Positions 13,001-25,000 of a stretch of DNA of 64,000 nt are shown one piece after another. The first letter of the stretch is position 1, and each line of letters opens with the position of its first letter. The notes under the pieces were generated by a model, which did no database searches, was not told the DNA's origin, and was given only the letters and a program-made list of their open reading frames with translations. Origin of the DNA: Aplectana chamaeleonis (taxonomy: Eukaryota > Nematoda > Chromadorea > Rhabditida > Cosmocercidae); assembly GCA_029168955.1 (NCBI GenBank), contig JAPDOI010000116.1:372001-436000 (forward strand), written 5' to 3'. Position numbers and translations under genes: made by a program.

Positions 13001-16000
13001 CGTATTCAGCAGTCCAAATAACCCCCAGAGTAATAATTTGAGCAATATCTACCGTAGCACTCCGAAAATCTCGAAAGTGGCGTTTTTCCCTCGAAATTTT
13101 CCCCGATTGGGAAGCTTCGAACGAAATTAGTCGAAAACTTTGGAAAATCGACTAATAAACCACACATTCGTGATCAGTGCCCCAAAAAACTCACCTGGGA
13201 GAATTTGAAGTCAAATCTGGAACATTTTTCAGAGCCGAGCCCTGTAATCGGTATGAATAAACGCCCAACCGAAAATGCGTAAAAGTCCCAAACGCTGTCA
13301 GTCTGGAGAGAGTATGGAAAACGCGGCTTCACCCAAATTTTGCTCAGTGAGATAGTTTTGGGCGCTGAACACTTTTATGAGTTTCGTTTCCGGATTTTCT
13401 GAAGACTAATGCCCTTCTTGGAGGGTACGAAAAACATAAAAAACGACGTTCCTTTTCAGACTTGTAACTTCTTGAACCTGGAGCTCGGGGCGGGGTACTG
13501 CGCGTTTTTACTATTGAGCTACTAGACATACTAACGATACTAGTCGTTTTGGCAGATGCGTGAACCACTCTAAACACTTCCCTTGTCAGTATAAAAATCT
13601 CCCAGGATTGAAAACGATTTCGTATAATTTCAAGAGTATTACCCCGCTAATGGAAAAGATATAGGAAAAGAGGAATGCTTGAGATGACTAATGTTGTCTG
13701 GATACCTTAAGGTCCATTTTCGTTTCAAAGACACCCTTACTCATAGCTCGCTTACGTAATCGAAGCCGTTTGTTTGATTAGGACCGGGTTGCCCGCCCAC
13801 ATTTTGCGACCTTTCCCGATAAATAGGCACTTCAGACGCCGTCCTATCAGCCAGCCTTCTTCACATCAGCTATCAATATGTATAATCCTTATGGTGGACA
13901 GGTGCAGACTATTCGATTTCAGCATCTTTGTTACCCACTCAGTTTACATTGTCTAAGAATTTGTTCTTGTTCCAGGGATATCCCCCACCTCCCGGTTATA
14001 GTCCATATGGCCAACAGCCATATCCACATCAGATGCCGCCAGCCTATGTTCAGCCACCAATTCATCATGCTCCACCTCCGGTAAGTTTCCTTACGTTGAT
14101 TGTCTAATATGATTTCACTATGTGTGTTGATCTACTTTCTTTTACAGGTAATTGTACATGAGGATCATCATCATCATGATCCTCATCATCATCACCATCA
14201 CGGTCTGTTCCACCACGGTCACCATCACGATCATCATGACCATCACCATCATCATCACCACGACTGCTAAATGGAGGCGGGCTTGGAAAAATCAGGATAA
14301 TACCGCCCAATTCGTGCCGACGAATCAATTCTATGTACTATATGTGTATAGAGAAATTTTGTCTAATATTTATAATAAAATAGTCGAATAGGTTGCCTTC
14401 AACATTGTGTTAGCTTACAGCCAATGGATATGCACTTGGTGGGGGAATGTTAGCGCGGCATGTTGGCGGTCTTATCATTTGCCATGATGGAAGAAATAAA
14501 AACAGTAGATAACCAAAAGACTCTTTTAACTGGGAAGAATGTGGAGAGCAGAGGGCTGCCCTGTATACGGAGTAAGCCTATTCAAAGCGTACAATTTAGA
14601 AACCGACTTTACCAAGGAATCTACTATTAGTCAGCTTTGCCATACCAAACGAAATGTACAGTTTTTGAGCTTAGAGTTCGAATAAGTCTTTCACAGCTGT
14701 CTAAGACCTCCGCTGTCTAACAGTCTGAAAAAAAGTTACAGACTTCCCCCCCCCCCCTGGTTTTTGCAACAAAACAATACCCGCGCTGAGTTTTGTAAAA
14801 ACAGGGAACATTTGCCAAACTTGGCAAAAAAAGGTCCCGTGCATGTAAGTTTTTTGAATGAAGACGTTTTCGAATTCTGAAAACGCTATCATATTCACAG
14901 CTCGAATTCCTACATAATAATGTACATTGTGGACCGAAGATCCCTAAAATCGCTTTGTTTTCAAGTAAAACTGTTTTTGCGGTCGTTTCACAAAAACGTC
15001 GCGCGCGGCAAATTGCGGCGAAAATTTGAGTAGTAATTGTACGAGTAATAGAAGAGCAATATCTATGTTTTCTCTGCGAATTGGATGAAAGTGAGACTAC
15101 ATATGTCGAGATCTGTGCAGATTTAATTTTCGAAATCCTTTGCTAAACACTCTGGGCAGCTTCCTGAAAAGTCGGACTTGTGTTGCGAAAACCCCAGAAC
15201 GTTAAATGAAGGAGTTCGAAAATCAAACCTGCACAGATTTCTGGATCGCCCCACCTGCACATAATTCACTAAGGAAACATAGAGACTGCTCTTCTACTAA
15301 CTGTACAATTACTACTCGGAGTTTCGCCGCACTTTGCCGCGCGCGACGTTTTTGTGAAAGGACCGCAAAAAAAATTTCCCTCAAAAACAAAGCTATTTTA
15401 GGGAACTCTGGTCCACAATGCACATTATTATGTAGGAATTCGAGATGCGAATAAGATAGCGTTTTCAGAATCCAAAAACGTCTCCGTTCAAAAAAGTTAC
15501 ATGTATCGGACGCTTTTTTGCCAAGTTTGGCGAATACTCCCCGTTTTCACAAAACTTAGCGCGGGTATCGTAGTTGTAAAACTTCGAAAAAAAAATTCGA
15601 ACGAACGAGACTCGGAAACATTTCGTTCGATATATTTTCGAACCAAAAAAAATGAAAAAATTCCGTTCGAAAAAATTTCGAGCGAACGATTTTTGAAAAA
15701 CTTTCGAAATTTCGAAGGTCGAACGAACGAATTTCGTAACCAACCGGAATTCCGATTTTTTCGAAATTTGTTGGAAATTTAGATTTTTTTCTCGAGATTT
15801 GTCGGATATTAAAATTTTTTTCAAAATTTGCTCGAAAGGATTTCGAACTAACAAAGTTTGAAAAAAATTTCGTTACACAAATTTTCGAACGAACGAAAAC
15901 GTACGAAAAAATTTCGTTTGTGAACAACTATACAATGCACCTTCCAAAACGCGTAGAATTCTTTCGAAAATCTACAAACGGACCTCATTTTCGTGTTCAA

Positions 16001-19000
16001 AATTTTCGTGTTTTCGTGTTTTTCGTGTTCAACCCTACTGTACAAGTTGTCGGTGCAAACACTTTTGTCGAACTTCGAACAGTGATAGCGTTTCCGACTC
16101 GTACGGACTGCTGGAACAGCATTTACCTCTACCAACTAGGGGGGTAGTGGAAGCGTTAAAAAATGTTTCAGATTTGACCTAAAACTTTCCCAGGGGATTT
16201 ATTTGTTGTGCTCATCGGACAACTGATGTTTATTTGACGATTTTCCTGCGTTTTCGACCTAACTTGTTCGAATCTTTTCGTCGTTGGAAAATTTGCGGGC
16301 AAAACGCGACTTTGCATGATTTCCGCAATGCCACGATAGATATGTATGGCTCAGAATGTTTCTGTAACAGCTATTCAGAGTGCCTAACTTGATTCTGAGG
16401 TCCACTTATCGATTTTCGACAGTTTACGGTAGATTACGATGGGTGTACAGTAGTTCATTTAAAGTCTCAGATCGGACTCAAAATTATTCCGCGGGCGTGA
16501 TTCGGGGTGCTTAATGCGAAATTAAACTACATTTGCCGATTTTTGCAATAATAAGGATATCCGTATCCTACAACAAACCCCTCGGCATAGAGTTTCGGCA
16601 AACAAATCTCAGGTTCGTTTCTTTCGGAACACCCGGAAAAACCTTTCCTGAAGCCTAAAAAACGCTCATAACTTCTCGAAATCAGCAGATCAGGGCGGGA
16701 TTCTGCGTAACTTTGCTATGAACTCCCAACATATACCAACAATACAAGTTATCACAAGGTTGCTGAAACAAACAAAAAAAAACCTCAAAATTCTGTCTAA
16801 GGCCCCCGTCATAGTCGGTGGATCTACTGAGTCCCACCGGGTCGATACGCACCGAATTCGTGGAAAACGGGTGCAAAAAAATCAACCCACTGAGTCCGAC
16901 TGCGACCGTCTGATGCCCACCGCAATCCCCCCGGTCGATACTGATGGTCCTCATGCGTACAAGATCCGGGCCAATGCACCGGCTGAGTCCCACTGAGTCC
17001 CACCGAAATCGTCCTCACCACACCCGGTCGATATAGGAGTTTCTCACATGATTTGGGTGCATTTTCTTCGGCGACTGCGACCTGCCGAGTCCCGCCGCAT
17101 CTCGACTCTCGTCGTCTGCGCTCTGCCCCACCTACTGCTGCCGCTGACTATCGATTGCGTGTTTCGCAGAGGAACTGGTTGGCGCTGGGAGCAACCGGAC
17201 TCAGCAGGTATTTCCACCCCGGACTCATTCGGACTCAGTCGGACTCCACTTCCTCTGCGAAACACGCAATCGATAGTCAGCGGCAGCAGTAGGTGGGGCA
17301 GAGCGCAGACGACGAGAGTCGAGATGCGGCGGGACTCGGCAGGTCGCAGTCGGCAGAAAAAAATGCACCCAAATCACGTGAGAGACACCGATATCGACCG
17401 GGTGGGGTGAGGATGATTTCGGTGGGACTCAGTGGGACTCAGTCGGTGCATTTGCCCCGCCCTTGTACGCATGAGAACAATCAGTATCGACCGGGGGGAT
17501 TGCGGTGGGCATCAGACAGTCGCAGTCGGACTGGTGGGTTGATTTTTTTGCACCCGTTTCCCAAGAATTCGGTGCGTATCGACCCGGTGGGACTCAGTAG
17601 ATCCACCGACTATGACGGGGGCCTAAAGGGCCTCAGCTTAACTGGATTTAATGCCGATTTGTGCTTACCTGATCATACCCGTTAATGGGTGATTGCTGAT
17701 GTGCTTACACAGCTCATGTGTGAATAGCTGACGGATGCCGAGCGGGTTCTCGGTGGTGTGATGGTAAAACTCTTGCCCGGAAAGCGTTCAATGCAGGTTC
17801 GAGTCCTGCTTGACATCTGAGTTTTGCGCTCAAGTCAGCTACCTTTTATTAACTTGTCATTATATACCATGCCATAAAAAGGCATTAAAGATTCAAAAAA
17901 CACCAACAATATGAGTCGTTTCCGCAGTTGCGTCTACTGCTCTCAACACTTCCCTAGTAAGCAGAAATCAACCCAGAAAGGGACCATCGGAGAAGCATAT
18001 GATATCAACTTTCGATAGTTTAGCTCCCTGGCAGACGAAATGATCTAGCACTGTCATAAAGTAAGTCCGAACGAGACTGTCCGCCCACGGGAACGGCGTG
18101 CGTGCCAAGCGGTGGTTTCGTAGACATTTTCAGATCTCTGATTTGATTAGCGTGATTCCTAGACGCATACCTACAAAAAAAATAGCCAGCGGTCGGTAGC
18201 CGTGGGACCCTCGTCCGAAAAACTGCCTCCATGATGGCCGTTCGACACGCCCACCGACCGCTTGGGCGGACATTCCCATTCGGACAGATTTTGTTCACGA
18301 GGAATTAGAAGTCAAAAAAGTTCAAAAAATATATTGAAATATTTTGGAGAATCGTTTCGCGCAGAATAGCCTCAGGTAATAAAAAAGTTGGGAAATGCAC
18401 TGAGATGACAAAAAAACAATTTAGTCGATATTAAGTGCTGGAAGACGAGAGATCGAATTTCATAAGAGTTGCGCTCACCGAGGTTAGCATATACTTTTGC
18501 CGTGTAACAGCTTCAAAAAATCACCGATAATTCGTCTACTCAATCTCCGATTTTTTCATTACTTAAAGGCACAGGACACCCAAAAAATTAATTTTCAGAT
18601 TTCATGCTTATCTTGGAGAGAGTCACACGCTGATCACAATGGTATCTAAGAAATCATCCAAGGCCCCCTTTTAAGAGAGTTATGGCTCTTCAAAGATGCC
18701 TAGATTTTGAGGGTGAAAAATTGGTGGACGAGTTGTCTCAGGCCTATATTTCTCTTCATTCTCAACCTTTGCGCGAAAGCGAGCCAGGATAAGGAGGTAG
18801 CCCAGCAATGGACTGAAGAACGACTACTTATTGGAATTCATCCATCCATCGAGCCGCTATCGAGTTCGAAAATCTGTTAGGGGGTCGGGCCTGTGGTGGT
18901 CGCTTATATCTCGCTTATTTGGAGGAATTGAGATCTCGCATTTGGCAAGTGGTATACAGGAGCGGTCTTCTACACAATTACATGAAAATCTCAAAATTCA

Positions 19001-22000
19001 TATCTGAGGGTGTACTGTGCTTTTAAGGCAGGGTTCGCGATAAAAACGACTTTCGAGCTCTCCTCATGAGAATGTAGATTTGATCATCACAAAAGTAAAA
19101 ATAAGTGGAAAACCCGGAAACTCGCGGGAAAAAACGCTCAAAAACTAAGTATAACTAGCGGCTAATTACCGGTGTTAGCCGGTCCCCTAATTAACGACAT
19201 TTTTTATTTATGTTTGCTCATCCGCCTTTTATTTTGCTGTTTAAGTAGTTAGTAGTCTCCATAAATGCTCAGAAATTACTTTAGAAGAAAAATAGAAGTT
19301 GACAAAGCAGACTTTTACACAAAATCTCGATAATTGGGGGCGGGGGACACCAAGGAATGACTTGTTCCTGGGCGTTTTTTCTCCCATTTTTTTACTTATT
19401 TTCTTTTTTGTGATGGCCAGATCTACCATTTCATGCAGATAGCACAACAATCGATTCTATCAAGAACCCTGCCTTTAAAGTGTTTTTGCGCCAAATCAGC
19501 TTGTGAAGTTGATCTAAATTTTTCTGCTTCCTCTCTTCCAAAGAGACCCGAAAAAAAGCCGCGTCCAGGCGATGTGTTTGCTTAGATAAGGCCAACTGTG
19601 AAACGTCGTGTCGGAAGTTTCTTATCAGTTGACATAAAAGGGCCTAACGCTGTTCATAAAAAAACAATTCCATCATCGAACAAAGGAAGCCGTCGCAGCG
19701 CCGGAGAATTCTTGAGGTGAAGTGCCTTCGTAGGATTAGATTACACTTGTTTGAGGGGTTTTCCACCGTCTTCACAGCCCTAAGGTACCCGATAAATAAA
19801 AAAAAATCCAAGCTACAAAGGCAGAGGTGAACAGAAAAGAGTGAATGTCTCGTAACTTTCATGACCGCTTACAAGGGAACCACAATAAGTCATAGTGACC
19901 ACTCCAAATGAAATACACTTTTCTAGAACCATTTTCGGACGAAAAGTCCGAATATGCCCATTGCAGCTGCCTAGACCCACTCTGAAAAAAGTTATGAGAG
20001 TTTTTTGAAGCTTCGCGGCAAGGTACCCCCCATGGAATTTTTAAAGTTGTTTTTAAATTTTTCTTCGGATTTTGCTAAAAACATGTATGTAGGGGTACTC
20101 TGGGGTGCTGAACACGAATCTGGGGTTTGTTTGTAGAAATTTAAAGGTTTACTGTAGGTTACGGCAGGTAACATGCCATTCAGGAAGCAAAACCTACCTC
20201 AATATTCCGATAATCGACAATTGGCCATCTAAATCCTATTCAGCACCCCAAATAACCCCACATAGAAACTTTGAGACAAATCTGAGACTTTGAACAAACT
20301 ACCGTATACCCACCGTAATCTACCGTAAGCTGTCAAAAATCGATAAACCGACACAAGATTCGTGTTGAGCACTCCAAATAACCCCCAGAAAATGAATTTG
20401 AGCATGATCTATAGTAGCACTCCGGAAATCGTCAAAAGTCGCGATTTGCCATAAAATTCTCCCCCGATGGGAATCTGTAAACGAATACAGTCGAAAACTT
20501 CGGAAAATCGATAAGTGAACCTCAGATTCGTGATCAGCACCAAAAATATCCCCCCAGAGCGAATTTTCAGTCAAATCTGGAATATTTTTCTAAAACGCTT
20601 CGAGAGCCCTCTAATTGGTATAAATAAACGCCCAACCGAAAATCCGTATAAGTCCACTCAGGCGATTCTCGGCCCCGAGCCGCAACGAATAGGAATCGGA
20701 GCCGCCTGACAGTTCGGCTCGCTCTCCCAATCTCCGAGCTACTGCTGTTGCTGTTCGGGCCAACCGGAATAGCCCGGTCAGCAACAGCAGGGGCCCGGAA
20801 AGCAACAACAGTGGCCCGGACAGCAACAGGAGCCGACTCGCAGATTGGAAAAATGAGCCGAACTGTCAGGCCGCTCCAGGCCGATATTCGCCTGAGAAAA
20901 CGCTATCAGTCTGCGCAAAGTTTGGAAAATGTCCCCTCAACCTAACTTTCCTTAGTGGGGTAGTTTCGGGCGCTGAACACGATCTATGAGGTCGGTTTCC
21001 AGATTTTCGTAAAAATAATGAACTTTTTGGAGGGTACAATAGGTACGAAAATCAGAGAAAAAATGCCTATAACTTTTTTTCAGAGTGGGTCTAGGCAGCT
21101 ACGATGGGCATATTCGGACTTTTCGTCCGACAATGGTTCTAGAAAAGTACATTTCATTTGGAATGGTCACTATGAGTTATTGTGGTTCCCTTGTTAGGTA
21201 CACATGAATGGCAGACGGTCTCTACTCACCTGACCGTCGACCTTTGGGCCCAGTTCCACCGCAGATAGAGGTTTAACAAAGAACGAAATTCTGGCACAAT
21301 AGCACCAGACATGGCTGGGTAACACTAGTATTTGCTTAGGTGCTCTGAATGTGCATGTGTCACCGTGGAGTCACAAAGGTTTTTTTCCTCACATTCACCA
21401 TGTGATCAATACATAGATAAGACGGGGAAATCGGTGTTCTTTGTCGTGAACTTTTACCTAGAGGAGAGAAAAGGGGGGTTTAGGCGGTTAGGTTTAGCAA
21501 ACAGAGGAATATATTCGAGATCTCGACAAGGGATAGGTGTCATGACAGGTGTGCAAACTGATGCTCGCGGCACAGCGTCTGAGCTATGTAGCCCTGGGTA
21601 AAACTTGGAATGTTACCTAAACCAAGAAGTTAGCTGACCTGATCGTAGACGTTCAGCTTGATACAGTCGATTATGGATCTGGGATCGTTAGCGCCTTGAA
21701 CAGGGAGCGAAAGGCCGTGCTGCCAACTGGGATTTCTTCCGGAGACGGATGGAGTGTAACAAGTGGTGTTCTGGAAGAAGGATAGACTTTCGGAAAACAC
21801 GGTTTTCATGGAAATTATGTAACATCCAACCTGAAATGCCACCTCCACCACAGAGTGCAGGTGACCATCCGTTCTGGTTGGTAGATTCATGGCCGCTTGT
21901 AGGTTCACCACTAGGTTCAAGGACGATGGAGAAAAATTCTAGAAATTTTCAGATTTTGAAGCACATTTTCACAGAAAAAAATCAATAGTTCAGACAAGCG

Positions 22001-25000
22001 ACCTGTTGTCGGATGGGAGCTCTTCGCATCGGTTTCAGTTTCCGGGAGAGATCCGGTGGTCCACAGAGGGAGCCGATGGCACCGAATAGTGTCGGTAAAG
22101 GCTCTTCGCGAACGATTTCGGAGTATGATAGTGCGGCAGCGTCCTGATCGCGTTCTAGTAATCTCGTTCTAAATTGTGTATGGTATATTGGTCTGCGCTG
22201 CTCGGGGCTTTTTCGGCCCCGAGTGGCACTGAACACGATTAAGAGTCGCCTGACAGTTTGTTCTAAAGCCCGGACAGCAAATCAGTGGCCAGCAAGGCAA
22301 CAGAAGCCGACCCGCAGATTGGGAGAACGAGCGGAACTGTCAGGCAGCTCGGAACCAAGAGTTGTCTGAGTACAACTTTGAATGATTTTTCAAACCTTAG
22401 ACTCTATATTACCTCAACTTCACTGCATGAGTGATTCCTACGGCACGCATTCCATCCACAGCCGTTCTGAATGTGGTTTTCCTTCGAATATCTTCACCCA
22501 TTGCCGTTGTAGCCACTTCTACATCTGATCCGTCTATTGGAATCCTGAAGAACCACACACTTTATAATTATACCAATCAAGACACCAAGGGATCAGAGAA
22601 GCGGAAAAATGGGCCAGTATTGGAGCAAAAAGTGGTAGGAAACAAAGAGCGGGATGATCGGGAAAGCAAGGGAAGGCTGATCAACGGTTGAGATGTTGTG
22701 GGAGAGGAAAAAACGAAAAAAAGTTAGGGTTTTCAGAGGCGTAGAAGATGTCAGGGAAGTCGGAAGCTCTGAGAATCATAGGAAGACAATAAAGCTGAAG
22801 AGGGTGGATAAGGGCGGGAGAGAGAGGAGACTCACAAGATGGGCCAAAAAGAGCAAAGAGGAGGAAATGCGTAGAAATCTAGAAGTTTGTGACGGTCTCT
22901 GAGGACGAAACGTAGACGGGAAGCAAGCAAGGAGGAGAGAGAGAGCATGGGAGTAGAGCAGGTAGGAAAGGAGGAGGTAGAAGAAAAAACAAGGGCAGAG
23001 ACGGGAAGGGACAGGAGGAGATAGGAAGAGATGGAAAAAATGTGAAGAGACAGAAAGGGACGTAAAAGCGGGAAAGGGACGGGAAATGACAGGAAGGATC
23101 GGCAAGAGACGGTTTGGGAGGGAAAAGGGCGGGAAGAAATGGCAACGAACGGGAACGAACGGGAAAGGGGTGGAAAGCGCTGAGAAGGGACGGGAGAGGA
23201 CAACGAAGGACGGGAAAGGATGGGAGGGAGCGATGAGGCACCGGAAGTAACGGGAGGGGACCGAAAGGAACAGGAAGTTACGGAAAAGAACGGGAAGAGA
23301 CGGGAAGGCGGGGGGAGAGACAGGGAAAGAACGGAGAGGAATGGGAAGCAACGGGAAGAGACAGGAAGGAGGAGAAAGGGGGCAGAAGGGACGCGAAGGA
23401 AAGGGAAGAGACAGGAAGGGACGGGAAGGAACAGGAAGGGACGTGTAGAAACGGAAAAGGACGGAAAGGGACGGGAAGAGGCGAGAAGAGTCGAGAGAGA
23501 CGGGAAGGGACGGAAAGGGACGAGAAGGGGCCAAAAGAATTAGAAGGGACGAGAAGGGACGGGAAAAGGTTGGGAAGAGACGGGAAAGAGCGGAAAGAGA
23601 CTAGAAGGGGGGGGGCGAGACATCAAGGACAGAAAAAAATGGGAAGGAACGGGAACGGACAGAAAAGAACAGAAGGGACGGGAAGGGACGGGAAGGGACG
23701 GGGAGAAACGGAAAAGGACGGAAAGGGAGCGGAAGAGACGGGGAGGGGCGAAAAGGGACGAGAAGAAACTCGAAGGAACGGGAACGGATGGGAAAAGACG
23801 GGAAGAGACGGGAAAGGCGATAAGGAACGAGAAAGAACGTGAATGGAGGGGAAGGGAGCAAAAGGGTAGCGTAAGATAATGGAAAGTTGAGAAAGAGGCT
23901 TTCGGGGTGTCAGGAAAGTCAAAAAATTTTAATCAGAGAGCGTTTCACCTCTCTGTAGCGTTCCGTTTACGGGCTCGCTTCTCAAGCGCAATCCATCGGG
24001 GATTCGAGTCAAACTCCTCATCTGAGATCAGTCGCACACCGGGTGGGATGATTGCGAAGGGCACGTCGTCCTTGACTTGCTGGAAAAAAATTGACGATAA
24101 CTTAAACTTCCAAGAGATCTGCCAGAAAAGTGGAACATTTGAATATCGATGACCCACCTGAACCTTTGTAGCGCTTTCTCGGCGCTTTGCTCTGGCCTCT
24201 GTAGACCAGGAGGCTAGGGCCAGCACGAAACCGCTGATAGAGCTAAAAATCTTGCAGATCTACGCATCTTTAGCCTTCAGAAGAAATGTATCTAGTGTGG
24301 ATCAAACTCACTTCTCAGGGCTTTCGAAAAGTATTCGGGTGGGATGACGCTGGACATTTGCTGCGTCCCCTTGATCGTCGTCCAGGGGTAGGGGGATATT
24401 CACCTGAACTAATCAAATTCGGATTGTGGTAGGTTCTCCAGACCAGTGCCGCACACCTTTGCAATGGTTTTCTTGGCCGTTCCAAATTTTTCAAGTATGG
24501 TTGCAGTGATCGTCTTTGGTTCGGACACTATCTGAATGAATTCACTAACGGTTACATATTCATTCAACTCCTTCTATTATGGAACCCTGTGCTCAGGCGA
24601 TTTCCGGCCCCGAGCCGCACCAAACAGGAATCGGAGCCGCCTGAGAGTTCGGCTCGTTCTCCCAATCTCCGGGCCACTGCTGTTGCTGTTCGGGCGAATC
24701 GGAGCAGCCCGGACAGCAATAGCAGTGGCCCGGAAAGCAACAGCAGTGGCCCGAACAACAGTAGAAGCTGACTCGCAGATTGAGAACACGAGCCGAACTG
24801 TAAGGCGGCTCGGGGCCGCTTATCGCCTGAGTGAGCTAATCGTGGTCTCCAAAGAAACAACTCACCTCCAAATTGTACGTCTCCTCAAAGCTATACAGAC
24901 AGCCTTCCATCGGCACCAGTTTCGTCTTACAGAGAAAGATGTCGTTGAAATGGAGCACCACTTGTAGCGATGTTTTCCTCATGGATTCTGCAAAGAAGGT

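Noticed and set aside
17750..17830. A working tRNA gene
   Set aside because: The T-arm is perfect but acceptor and anticodon arms do not form; the repeated tail points to a SINE-like element.
22776..23922. Long Pro/Ser/Phe and Gly/Arg/Lys frames in the polypurine satellite
   Set aside because: All frames on both strands are open because of base composition; the tract is intronic to mks-6.
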